Shown: piece by piece, positions 30,645 to 38,930 of the stretch | How positions within the stretch are numbered: the first letter of the stretch is position 1 | Layout of the letters: every line of letters begins with the position of its first letter | Notes under the pieces: generated by a model | The model's input: only the letters and a program-made list of their open reading frames with translations | Told to the model about the DNA's origin: nothing | The model's database searches: none | Source: Streptomyces sp. UNOB3_S3 | GTDB taxonomy: Bacteria; Actinomycetota; Actinomycetes; Streptomycetales; Streptomycetaceae | DNA length: 64,000 nucleotides | NCBI RefSeq assembly: GCF_020740895.1 | Contig: NZ_JAILXP010000001.1 | Coordinates: forward strand, 1-64,000 | Direction of reading: 5' to 3' | Position numbers and translations under genes: made by a program

Positions 30645-33509
30645 CTACCGGATGTCGCCCTCCTCCGCCGTCGCCTTCACCCGGGCGGTCACCGCCTGGG
30701 CCAGGCGGGCCGCCCCGACGAGTTCGTCCATCGTCTGCTCCAGGAGCCGGCCGTTCGACCGCTCCACGGCCTGGCCGCACGTCCGGCCCGATTTCCCCAC
30801 CTCCGCCGTGAACTCCTTCCAGAGCCCCGCGGCCCGCGCGTCCGGCACCCGGAAGAACGCGTCGGCATCTCGCGCGATCCGCGCGAAGTCCTCGCAGAAG
30901 GGGCGGACAAGGGACCCGGACACCTCGCCCCGCCCCTTGGTGAGAAGGTCGAAGAAGCCGGTCACGCGGGGCATGAAGCGCTTCCTCAGCAGCTCCGCCC
31001 CACCGTAGGTGTACCAGGAGAGCACCTGGATCTCCCGGGTGCGAGCGGATACGGGCCTCCCCGCCGCTGAGCCCCCCGCCGCCTCCCCGCGGCCGGGGGA
31101 GACCGCCGGTGGGAGCCCGCCTGCCCTGTCATCGCGGTCGTGGCCCTCCCCCGCCCTGAAGACCCCCGCCGCCACGGTGGATCCCACCGCCACAGCGCAC
31201 AGCAGGCCAACCGCGACGGCGCGGCGGACGGGTGGCGTGGCCCGTCGTACGGCGGCGTCGGGTGAGGCGGGCCGGCGCCGCACGGCCCTGGCCGCCACCG
31301 ATACGGCCGCGGCCACGACGGCGGCGAGGGCCGCGCCCAGCAGCAGCGCGGGGGCCAGCAGGAGCCGGAAGAGCGGCCAGGGCACGTCAGGGTGCCAGCC
31401 ACAGGTGTGGACGAGCGTGTTCAGCGGCTGGACGCACCCGTCGAACGACGCGAGGGTGAACGTCCCCGCGCAACCCGCCAGAACCGCGGCCTCGGCCGCG
31501 ACGAGAGCGACGAGCAGCCGGTAGCGACCCGCCGGCGCGCTCGCGACGGCGGCGGCCACCGCCGCCGCCGTGCCGAGGGCCACCAGCAGCCATCCGCAGT
31601 AGGTCACGACGAACGCCGGGAGGTCCGCGCCGGACCGCGGGGTGGACAGGAAGGCCATCGCCCCCACGAGGGCGGCACAGGCCGACGCGCCGCCGAGCAG
31701 CACGGCCAGGAGCACACGCCGCGGCGGCGGCACACCCTCCCCGCGCGCCGCCACGGCACCGCCGCCGATGGCGTCCCGCATCCAGCCGGGCACCGTGCGG
31801 GACGGGCCGACCGCCCAGGCGAGCAACGGTACGATCCACAGCGCCGCGACCGCGGGGAGGGCGAGGGGCCGGCCGGCCACCGCCGACAGCTCCGCCAGGA
31901 CCTTGGCGGGCAGGGAGCGGTAGGCGTCCGCGATGGACGCCAGCCCCGACGTCTGCAGGAAGCCTCCCGTGTCGAAGGGCGCTCCGCCGGCGTACAACGT
32001 GCCGCTCGCCTGCCACCACTCGAACCACGCCGACAGCACCAGGCACATGGCCGCCAGCCCCAGCAGCATCGCCGGACGGATCGTCCGGCCGGGCCAGAGG
32101 CGGATCCACAAGTGCGCGCACTGGGTGGCCCACCATGCGAACGCCCCTCCCGCGAGCACCGCCAAGAGGAGGACCCAAGGGCGGGCGGGGAGCCAGGTGA
32201 AGGACGTCACGTCGCCCACGACCAGCTCGCCCACGGCCATCCCCACCCCGAGCCACAGCCCGGCGCGCACACCCGACGGAACACGGCGCGAGGTGAGCAC
32301 GGCGTGGGCCACCCCACGCCACAGGGCGACGCCGAGCACTCCGACGACCAGGGCGGCCGAGACCAGTACCCGCGCGTGGTTCGCCCACTGGGCGTTCGCC
32401 GCGAACGCCGCCTCACCCGCCTGGGAGTTGATCAGGGTGGCGGCGGTTCCGGTCAGGAAGAGCGGCAGCGCCTGGACGCCGAACAGCACGACCGGATCGT
32501 CGAGGGACTTCCGGCGCAGATCCCACCGCGGGTGGGTGCGCCACAGCTCGGCGAGACTCGCGACAGCCCGCCGCCACACGCCCGGCGGTGGTCCCGGGGT
32601 CGCGACCGCCCAGCCACGGGGATCCGCGCCCCAGCGCACCGCCGCGCGGTCGGCGTAGATCTCCCGGCTGCGCAGCACGTCCGCGCGGGCGAGGTGGACC
32701 AGCACGACCAGGAGTCCCAGCAGCCCGAAGCCCCGTACCGCGGACGGCACCTGGACGGCCCGGAACTGCGGCGCGATGCCGAGGGTGCTTTTGATGTGGA
32801 CCACCAGGGCGGGCAGGAGCACCACGGCGACGAACGCCCACCACACGGCGAGGGTGACGTAGGTGAGCGTCACGTCCCGGTTGCGGATGTGGGCGAGTTC
32901 GTGGAGGAGTACCGCGCGGAAGCCCTCCGGGTCGGTGTGCCTGCGGGCGAGCAGGCCTCCGTGCAGGCACACCGTGGGGCGGCGGTCGCTGCCCAGCACC
33001 ACCGCGCCGGTCGAGGCCGCCGCCGGATCGACGACGACGCGCGGTACCCGGGTCAGCCCGGCCACCGTCGCGAGTTCCTCCACCAGTCGCAGGATCCCGC
33101 CGTCGGAGTCGACGGCCGCCAGCGGGACGACTCTGCCGCGCCGTGTCCTCCAGGCGGGGACGCCCCGGAACAGCGCCCAGGCCACGGCCACGAGCAGGAC
33201 CGGCCAGGAGAGGGTCACCCACCAGGCCAGCGGCGGTTCGTAGCGGTCCAGGCAGGCCTGATAGGCCGGGCCCTGGAGGTCCATGGCGACCACGTCGCGC
33301 GCGACGTCGCCGTCGAACGGATCGCCCCCGGCGGCGAACAGGCAGCCGTAGTGATCGAACCCGGTCCGCAGTGCGGCTCGGCGGGTGATGCCGCCCATCA
33401 CGTTCCAGCAGCTCACCACGAGCAGGACCATCAGCAGTACGAAGCGCACCGTCGTGCCCGCGCCCATCACCCGCTCGTCGACCCGGATCCGGGAAGGCGT
33501 CGTGGTCAT
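30645..33509 (-). CDS. large M48-type membrane metalloprotease
   Basis: A 954-aa polytopic membrane protein. TM segments occur near residues 20-38 and 95-115, and many follow. The zinc-protease motif HELAHIRNRD (HExxH) lies near residue 206, flanked by membrane helices as in HtpX/Ste24 (M48) enzymes, with a plausible third ligand in SREIYADRAAV. Beyond about residue 330 there are roughly ten further hydrophobic segments and then an extracytoplasmic C-terminal domain (about 820-954: REIQVLSWYTYGGAELLRKR). Typical M48 proteases are 290-450 aa, so the extra membrane region is unusual. It starts 6 bp after the stop of the 173-aa gene; the two are probably one operon. Confidence 0.78.
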   Translation of the reverse strand: MTTTPSRIRVDERVMGAGTTVRFVLLMVLLVVSCWNVMGGITRRAALRTGFDHYGCLFAAGGDPFDGDVARDVVAMDLQGPAYQACLDRYEPPLAWWVTLSWPVLLVAVAWALFRGVPAWRTRRGRVVPLAAVDSDGGILRLVEELATVAGLTRVPRVVVDPAAASTGAVVLGSDRRPTVCLHGGLLARRHTDPEGFRAVLLHELAHIRNRDVTLTYVTLAVWWAFVAVVLLPALVVHIKSTLGIAPQFRAVQVPSAVRGFGLLGLLVVLVHLARADVLRSREIYADRAAVRWGADPRGWAVATPGPPPGVWRRAVASLAELWRTHPRWDLRRKSLDDPVVLFGVQALPLFLTGTAATLINSQAGEAAFAANAQWANHARVLVSAALVVGVLGVALWRGVAHAVLTSRRVPSGVRAGLWLGVGMAVGELVVGDVTSFTWLPARPWVLLLAVLAGGAFAWWATQCAHLWIRLWPGRTIRPAMLLGLAAMCLVLSAWFEWWQASGTLYAGGAPFDTGGFLQTSGLASIADAYRSLPAKVLAELSAVAGRPLALPAVAALWIVPLLAWAVGPSRTVPGWMRDAIGGGAVAARGEGVPPPRRVLLAVLLGGASACAALVGAMAFLSTPRSGADLPAFVVTYCGWLLVALGTAAAVAAAVASAPAGRYRLLVALVAAEAAVLAGCAGTFTLASFDGCVQPLNTLVHTCGWHPDVPWPLFRLLLAPALLLGAALAAVVAAAVSVAARAVRRRPASPDAAVRRATPPVRRAVAVGLLCAVAVGSTVAAGVFRAGEGHDRDDRAGGLPPAVSPGRGEAAGGSAAGRPVSARTREIQVLSWYTYGGAELLRKRFMPRVTGFFDLLTKGRGEVSGSLVRPFCEDFARIARDADAFFRVPDARAAGLWKEFTAEVGKSGRTCGQAVERSNGRLLEQTMDELVGAARLAQAVTARVKATAEEGDIR

Positions 33510-33515
33510 CCCGCC

Positions 33516-34037
33516 CTAGCCCCGCTCCGGCGTACGGGGGTCCGGCGCCCCGCCCTCCGTGTCCGGCAGCACCAGCCTGGCCACCACCGCGTCGGCGATC
33601 GCCTGCGCCCGGCGTTCCCCCAGGCCCCGCGTCAGGGCCGTCTCCACCACACGCCGGCGGATCTGCGCGAGTTGCTCCGGGGTGAGGGCGGCGGGGAGGG
33701 AGACCGGAGCGGACGGCCGGCGCAGGACCCTGCGCAGCACGGCCCTGGACCTGGTGGCCACGGCGTCCACGACGGCGTCCGCCATCCGGCGCCCCGCTTC
33801 GTCCAGCACCAGCCACACCACGGGCGCGGCCATCGCCACGACCTCGCCCAGCCCGAATCCCAGGGGCTCGCGCCGCCCGCCCGTGCGGCCCAGCCGGCGG
33901 ACGACCGTGGCGTCGTCGAACCGGACCAGCGCCGCCACCAGGGGCAGTTCCTCGGGCGCGACCTCGGCCACGACGTCATGGACCACATCGCGCACGCGCA
34001 CCGTCACCCCGTCGTACGGAGTCGCTCCAGAGCCCAT
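33516..34037 (-). CDS. hypothetical protein preceding the M48 protease
   Basis: A 173-aa protein of unknown family. It has a short N-terminal region (VRVRDVVHDVVAEVAPEEL), a hydrophobic stretch around residues 65-85 (EVVAMAAPVVWLVLDEAG), then basic helices (RSRAVLRRVLRRP) and a C-terminal helical bundle (LTPEQLAQIRRRVVETAL). Start ATG 34037 is chosen over an ATG 18 bases upstream because GGGAGGGCGTG lies at the right distance. Its stop is 6 bp from the M48 protease start, suggesting an accessory or regulatory partner for that protease (inference). Confidence 0.7.
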   Translation of the reverse strand: MGSGATPYDGVTVRVRDVVHDVVAEVAPEELPLVAALVRFDDATVVRRLGRTGGRREPLGFGLGEVVAMAAPVVWLVLDEAGRRMADAVVDAVATRSRAVLRRVLRRPSAPVSLPAALTPEQLAQIRRRVVETALTRGLGERRAQAIADAVVARLVLPDTEGGAPDPRTPERG

Positions 34038-34126
34038 CACGCCCTCCCGTGACATGAGTCCCGTAAGGGCACGGTACTGCGGAGTTTTTCCTTCCACTCC
34101 GGATTGCGAGAGTTCGTTCGACTGTG

Positions 34127-35407
34127 TCAGGAGTCGCGCAGGCCCAGGTCCACCGGCAGTCGTTGGAGTCCGTAGACCATCGCCAGGCCGTGAAAGGGAA
34201 TCTCGTGCTCGTCGATGGCGAGCCGCATCCGGGGGTAGCGCTCGAACAAGGCCTGGTAGGCGATCCGCAGCTCCATGCGCGCCAGTTCCGCGCCGAGACA
34301 GCGGTGGGCTCCGTGGCCGAAGGCCACATGACGCCGATCGCCGCGAGCGCCGCCGGTGCCGGTCATGGTCGCCGCGGCCTCGGCACCCGTGTGACGATTG
34401 GCGCGCAGCAGGGAGCACAGCACCACATCGCCCTTGGACACCCGGTGGCCACCGATCTCCACGTCTGTGAGGGCGTAGCGGGGGAAGGCCACCTGCACGA
34501 CGGACAGGTGTCGCAGGAGTTCCTCTGTCAGAGCGCCGACCGTGCGGCCGTCGGTGGCGCGTTCGCGGGCCACGGGGTCGCGGAGCAGGAGGAGCGTGCC
34601 GAGTGTGATCATGCCGGCGCTGGTTTCCAGGCCCCCGGTGAGCACGCCGTCCGCCAGGCCCGCCAGTGTCCGGTCGTCGAGGTCGGCTCCCCGGGTCACC
34701 AGGGTGCCCAGCAGGCCGCTTCCGGGGTTCCGGCGTTCGTCGGCGATCAGGCGTTCCAGGCGGAGCTGCGCGGACGAGACGGCGCCGAGCTGCGCGTCCA
34801 GCCCCGCGACGATGTCGAAGCGCCGGGTGCTGAGCTGCCGGAACGCGTCGAGGTCCGCGGCGGGAACTCCGAGCAGTTCGCAGATGGTCCGTGCCGGGAC
34901 GGGCCACGCGAAGGTCCGCACGAGGTCCACGGGCTGCGGTGCGGCGGACATGATGTCGAGCTGTTCGGCGACGACGTTCCGGATCACGGGTTCGAGGCGT
35001 CGCAGGCCCCGTGCGGTGAACTCGGGAGCGAGCATCTGCCGCACCCTGGTGTGCAGGGGCGGATCGCACATCCCCAGTCCGCCCAGTGCTTGATCGGGCA
35101 GAGCGGGCGATATGTGCTGGAGTCTGGTCAGCTCGTTGCTGAACGCCTCTTTGGCCGAGAGGACTTGCCGCACTTCCGCATGACCGCTCACCAGCCAGAC
35201 ACTCGTCCCGAAGAGCAGGGACACCCGGGTCATCCTTTGGGCGGGGCGCCCCGGGGGACGCGCGAGAGGCTCCAGGCCGTCGCGCCGGAACAGATCCAGG
35301 ATCGGTTCGGGCAGCAGGTGCGGGGCGAGGACGTCGTACCCGCTCCGGCTCCCGCGGCGGAGCCGACGGCGCAGGAGGCGCGTCGACAGTCTGCTCGCGA
35401 ACCCCAT
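34127..35407 (-). CDS. cytochrome P450
   Basis: A 426-aa soluble bacterial P450. Landmarks: I-helix GGLETSAGMI (acid-alcohol pair E-T), K-helix ExxR in EELLRHL, and heme-thiolate loop FGHGAHRCLGAELARME with the Cys ligand. Length and CDPPLHTRVRQML near the B-C region are normal. Start ATG 35407 is preceded by GGGGGACACG. It is divergent from the acyltransferase operon across 188 bp containing an inverted repeat at 35434-35452, so it is a candidate tailoring enzyme (for example acyl-chain or head-group hydroxylation) for that pathway (inference). Confidence 0.92.
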   Translation of the reverse strand: MGFASRLSTRLLRRRLRRGSRSGYDVLAPHLLPEPILDLFRRDGLEPLARPPGRPAQRMTRVSLLFGTSVWLVSGHAEVRQVLSAKEAFSNELTRLQHISPALPDQALGGLGMCDPPLHTRVRQMLAPEFTARGLRRLEPVIRNVVAEQLDIMSAAPQPVDLVRTFAWPVPARTICELLGVPAADLDAFRQLSTRRFDIVAGLDAQLGAVSSAQLRLERLIADERRNPGSGLLGTLVTRGADLDDRTLAGLADGVLTGGLETSAGMITLGTLLLLRDPVARERATDGRTVGALTEELLRHLSVVQVAFPRYALTDVEIGGHRVSKGDVVLCSLLRANRHTGAEAAATMTGTGGARGDRRHVAFGHGAHRCLGAELARMELRIAYQALFERYPRMRLAIDEHEIPFHGLAMVYGLQRLPVDLGLRDS

Positions 35408-35433
35408 AGACGTGTCCCCCGTCGACCCATGGC

Positions 35434-35452
35434 GGTGCGGAAATATCGCACC
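35434..35452. promoter_or_regulatory. inverted repeat in the P450/acyltransferase divergent region
   Basis: GGTGCG-gaaatat-CGCACC, a perfect 6-bp inverted repeat with an AT-rich 7-bp centre, stands out in the GC-rich 188-bp region between the divergent P450 and OlsB-like genes. The size and symmetry fit an operator for a dimeric regulator; no regulator gene is adjacent, so this remains a guess. Confidence 0.35.
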
Positions 35453-35595
35453 ATGCGCCTTCCGGTAACTGTCCTTGAGCACGGGGAAGTTCAGCCTTTG
35501 GTGTGGAGATCGCCTCTCTCCGCATGATGTGCGTGGTGTTGGGCAGAAAGGCGAGGGTCGGTCTGTCATGCGCGTCGCGTTGGGGGTGGGTCGCC

Positions 35596-36369
35596 ATGGC
35601 GGTATCCCGTGTTCTGGCCCGTGTCGCCCGCCCGCCGGGCGGTCCCGCGACTTGCGGCGGCGTCTACCAGGCCTTCCTGGCCCGGGACGAGGACGAGGTG
35701 CGCGGTGCCCAGCGACTGCGGTACCAGGTGTTCGCGGAGGAGCAAGGAGCCCGGCTGCCCTCCGCCGTCGACGGGCTGGACGCGGACGGGTTCGACCGGG
35801 TCTGCGATCACCTTCTGGTCCGGGACGAGGCGACCGCGAAAGTAGTGGGGGCATACCGTCTGCTGCCCCCGGGAAGATCAAAACAGCTGCTTTCCGAGGA
35901 GGAGTTCGAGCTCGACGCCGTCATCTCCCTCCCCGGCGGGCTGGTCGAGATCGGGCGGGCGTGCGTGCATCAGGGGCATCGCAACGGCCTGGTGGTGCTG
36001 TGCCTGTGGGCGGGCGTCCTGCGCTACATGACGGACCGCCGGTTCCGGTGGCTCGGCGGGTGCGCCTCGGTGTCCCTGGCCGACGGCGGGGCCCAGGCCT
36101 CCGCCGCCTGGCAGACCGTCCGCGACCGGCACTACGCGCCGGCCGCGTACCGGGTGCGCCCCCGGACCCCCTGGATTCCGCGGGATTCCGGCCCGTGCCC
36201 GCCCGCCGCGATGCCGTCGCTGCTGCGCGGCTACCTCATGCTGGGTGCCTGGGTCTGCGGGCCGCCGGCACTGGACAGCGACTTCCGTACCGCGGATCTG
36301 TTCACGCTGTTGGCAGTGGACCGGGTGCCGGCCAGCCGCCTGAACCCGCTACGGGCAGTGGCATCATGA
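35596..36369 (+). CDS. OlsB-like N-acyltransferase (GNAT/hemolysin-related fold)
   Basis: A 257-aa acyltransferase resembling OlsB, which transfers a 3-hydroxyacyl group from ACP to the alpha-amine of ornithine to make lyso-ornithine lipid. Seen: RGAQRLRYQVFAEEQGARLP (typical start of the fold), HLLVRDEATAKVVGAYRL, and LVEIGRACVHQGHRN, the signature corresponding to the E-x-x-R-x-x-V-H motif of OlsB-type enzymes. The start is uncertain: ATG 35596 follows GGGGGTGGG; an ATG at 35503 would add 31 low-quality residues. Its stop overlaps the next start (ATGA), coupling it to the PlsC/OlsA-like gene. The amino acid acceptor cannot be read from sequence, so ornithine is assumed by homology only. Confidence 0.75.
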   Translation: MAVSRVLARVARPPGGPATCGGVYQAFLARDEDEVRGAQRLRYQVFAEEQGARLPSAVDGLDADGFDRVCDHLLVRDEATAKVVGAYRLLPPGRSKQLLSEEEFELDAVISLPGGLVEIGRACVHQGHRNGLVVLCLWAGVLRYMTDRRFRWLGGCASVSLADGGAQASAAWQTVRDRHYAPAAYRVRPRTPWIPRDSGPCPPAAMPSLLRGYLMLGAWVCGPPALDSDFRTADLFTLLAVDRVPASRLNPLRAVAS

Positions 36370-37286
36370 CCGATTCGACTGATGCGGCCGATGCCACCGA
36401 TGTGCAGGTGCCCGCCGATCCATGGCAGCCCACGTCGCCGTGCGGCCGCTCATGCCTGCCCGGCCCGGCGCGGCAGGACCGGGTGGGGCCTCTGCGGCGA
36501 CTCCTGCGGTCGACGGCGGTGCTGCTGGCCTGCTCGCTGATCGTCGTTCCCGCGCTGTCCTCCGTGGCGGGCCGCCGACCGCGGCTGCGGGTCTACCGCT
36601 GGTGGATCCGGCTGGTCGTCCGGGCCATGGGCGTGCGGGTGCGCTTCACGCCGTCCCCGGCCGGGTCGCGGGACACCGCGCCCGGCCTGTTGGTGATCAA
36701 CCACACCTCACTGCTCGACGACCTCGTTCTCGTCGGCCACGACCCCGCCCGGCCGCTGAGCAAGGCGGACGTACGGCGATGGCCGGTCATCGGATGGGCC
36801 GCCGCGCTCGGCCGCACTCTGTACATCGACCGTGAACGGCTGTCGGCGCTGCCCGGCGCCGTGGCCGGGGTCACCCGGGCGCTGCGCGCCGGTGACCGGG
36901 TGTTCGTCTGTCCCGAGGCGACGACGTGGTGCGGCGTGGCCGGCGGCCCGTACCGGCCGGCGTTCTTCCAGGCCGCCTTGGACGCGGGTGTGCCCGTTCT
37001 GCCGGTGGTGCTGCGGTACCGGTCGGCCGGCCGCGCCACGACGGCAGCCGCCCTGGTCGGTCCCATGTCCGTGGTGGAATCGGTGATCCTGATCGTCGCC
37101 CAGCGTGGCCTGGTCGTCGAGGTCGAGCGGCTCGCGCCCCTGCCGGTCCGTGCCGGATCCGACCGGCGGTCCCTGGCACGGGCCGCCGAGCGGGCGGTGG
37201 ACCGTGCCATACCGGAGGTGCCCCGGCTCCGGAAGCCCGGAGTCCCGTGCCGGTCGGCCGCTCTCGTGGCCACCGGCGACAGGTGA
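36366..37286 (+). CDS. PlsC/OlsA-like 1-acyl-glycerol-3-phosphate-type O-acyltransferase
   Basis: A 306-aa membrane-associated acyltransferase. After a polar N-terminal extension of about 50 residues comes a hydrophobic helix (STAVLLACSLIVVPALS, about 58-76), then motif I NHTSLLDD (HX4D), motif II YIDRERL, motif III CPEATTW (usually PEGT) and LPVVLRY. Paired with an OlsB-like enzyme, it would O-acylate the 3-hydroxy group of the lyso-lipid, as OlsA does. It overlaps the upstream gene by 4 bp. The Gly-to-Ala change in motif III is a point of interest for substrate choice. Confidence 0.82.
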   Translation: MTDSTDAADATDVQVPADPWQPTSPCGRSCLPGPARQDRVGPLRRLLRSTAVLLACSLIVVPALSSVAGRRPRLRVYRWWIRLVVRAMGVRVRFTPSPAGSRDTAPGLLVINHTSLLDDLVLVGHDPARPLSKADVRRWPVIGWAAALGRTLYIDRERLSALPGAVAGVTRALRAGDRVFVCPEATTWCGVAGGPYRPAFFQAALDAGVPVLPVVLRYRSAGRATTAAALVGPMSVVESVILIVAQRGLVVEVERLAPLPVRAGSDRRSLARAAERAVDRAIPEVPRLRKPGVPCRSAALVATGDR

Positions 37287-37374
37287 GGCCCATCACCTGT
37301 GGACCTGTTCACCCGTGGCCCTGTTCAGTCTCCCCCGGTCCTCCCGGACCTCGACCGCCCGAGGAATCCCGTCC

Positions 37375-37698
37375 ATGCCCCACAGCCAAGACGGCCACGA
37401 CCGCGTCTACGCCCTTCTCGTCCAGGCTCTCGTGGAGAGGATCGGCTGCGTCCCCCAGGAGCTCGGGCCGGGCCGTACCTTCGCCGAGCTCGGGCTCGAC
37501 TCCGTCTCCATGCTGGAGGTCTCGCTGGTCCTCGCCGAACACGTGCCCGACACCGTCACGTTGGAGGACTTCGCCATGAGCACCTCGCTCGGCGAGGCGG
37601 CCCGGATCATCGGCGCCGCGTCGCACACCGGTACCGCCCCGTCCGCTCCGTCCGCCCCGTCCGCCCCCGTGCCGGAGGAGGCCGGAGACAGCCGGTGA
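37375..37698 (+). CDS. dedicated acyl carrier protein
   Basis: A 107-aa acyl carrier protein. The phosphopantetheine attachment serine is in ELGLDSVSMLE, with flanking helices (VYALLVQALVERIG and TLEDFAMSTSLGEAARIIG) of normal spacing. A low-complexity tail of repeated S-A-P units follows. Start ATG 37375 has GAGGAA upstream. It overlaps the ketosynthase start by 4 bp (GTGA). It is probably the carrier from which the OlsB-like enzyme takes its acyl group, separate from the housekeeping fatty acid ACP (inference). Confidence 0.9.
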   Translation: MPHSQDGHDRVYALLVQALVERIGCVPQELGPGRTFAELGLDSVSMLEVSLVLAEHVPDTVTLEDFAMSTSLGEAARIIGAASHTGTAPSAPSAPSAPVPEEAGDSR

Positions 37699-38930
37699 GG
37701 CGGACCGCGGACAGCACGGACGTGGCCGTCACCGGGCTCGGAGCGGTGACTCCGGCCGGTCCGACGGCGCCGGAAACATGGGCCGGTCTCCTCTCGGGAA
37801 TACCGCGCGCGGTGCCCGATCCGCTGCTCGCCGGACTGGCCGTCGACTTCTCCTGCCCGGCTCCCTTCGATGTCTCCGCACGTCTGGGACCGCGCCTCGC
37901 CGCCCGGCTCGACCGCTATACGGGCATGGCGGTGAGCGCGGCCCGCGAGGCCGTCGCCGACGCGCTGCTGGACACCTCCCGATGGGACTCCTCCCGCGTC
38001 GCCGTCGTCATGGGCACGGCCAGCGCGAGCACCGAACACCACGAGCGGGTCTACGCACTGATGGCCGCCGGCACGCCGGAGAAGGTGTCTCCGATGGCAT
38101 TGATGCGCAGCATGCCCAATATGTCCGCCGGGGAGATCGGCATCGACCTCGGTGCCCGCGGGCCGAACCTGTCCGTCTCGACCGCCTGTGCCTCCGGCGC
38201 CACGGCGGTCGGCCTGGGCTACGGCCTCGTGCGGTCCGGTGTCTGCGACATCGCGATCGTCGGTGGCAGCGAGTCGATGCGCACGCGCAGCGCTGCCGTG
38301 TGCTTCCACCAGATGAGGGCGCTGTCCACCCGCCGGTCCGATCCGGGCGCCGCGTCACGGCCCTTCGACGCCGGGCGCGACGGTTTCGTCCTCGGAGAGG
38401 GCGCCGGGGTGCTCGTGCTCGAACGGGCGGCACACGCCCGCGCCCGGGGCGTCTCCCCGTACGCGTACCTCGCCGGGTACGGCGCCTCGTGCGATGCCCA
38501 CCACATGACGGCACCCCACCCCGGCGGTCGCGGCGCGGCCGAGGCGCTGCGCGGCGCCCTGGCCGACGCCGGTCTCGCCCCGTCCGACATCGGCCATGTG
38601 AACGCTCACGGCACCTCGACCACGGCCAACGACCTCGCCGAATACCGTGCGTTGAGAGCGGTCTTCGGTAAGAAGGCCCCTCCGGTCACCGCGTTGAAGG
38701 CAGTCCTGGGGCACGCGGCCGGCGGCTCGGGCGGCATTCAGGCGGTGTGCGCGGCGTTGGTCCTGCGGTACCAGATCATCCCGCCCACCCCCAATCTCGT
38801 CGCCCTGGACCCGGCCATCGACCTCGACGTGGTCACCGCGGCGCCCCGGCGCACAGCGGTGGGTGCCGTGGTCAGCAACTCCTTCGGCTTCGGAGGCCAG
38901 AACGCGGTACTGGCCTTCCGCGCGGCATGA
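37695..38930 (+). CDS. beta-ketoacyl-ACP synthase (KAS II/FabF-like)
   Basis: A 411-aa condensing enzyme with the full Cys-His-His set: active-site Cys in VSTACASGATAVG, His in NAHGTSTTAND, and His in VLGHAAGGSGG; the C-terminus ends SNSFGFGGQNAVL. Length is normal for KAS II. Start GTG 37695 overlaps the ACP stop. No ketoreductase, dehydratase, enoylreductase or malonyltransferase is nearby, so these would be borrowed from primary metabolism, or the enzyme makes one elongation leaving a 3-oxo/3-hydroxy chain (inference). Confidence 0.93.
   Translation: MRRTADSTDVAVTGLGAVTPAGPTAPETWAGLLSGIPRAVPDPLLAGLAVDFSCPAPFDVSARLGPRLAARLDRYTGMAVSAAREAVADALLDTSRWDSSRVAVVMGTASASTEHHERVYALMAAGTPEKVSPMALMRSMPNMSAGEIGIDLGARGPNLSVSTACASGATAVGLGYGLVRSGVCDIAIVGGSESMRTRSAAVCFHQMRALSTRRSDPGAASRPFDAGRDGFVLGEGAGVLVLERAAHARARGVSPYAYLAGYGASCDAHHMTAPHPGGRGAAEALRGALADAGLAPSDIGHVNAHGTSTTANDLAEYRALRAVFGKKAPPVTALKAVLGHAAGGSGGIQAVCAALVLRYQIIPPTPNLVALDPAIDLDVVTAAPRRTAVGAVVSNSFGFGGQNAVLAFRAA

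Noticed and set aside
34080-34101. CGGAG-12 nt-CTCCG hairpin downstream of the P450
   Set aside because: The stem has only five pairs and lies just upstream of another gene on the same strand; too weak to call a terminator.
34484-34520. Possible defect in the P450 between the ExxR helix and the heme loop
   Set aside because: The usual D-P-x-x-F-x-D-P stretch looks unusual (NRHTGAEAAATM), but the frame is open, the spacing is normal and no alternative frame restores a better match.
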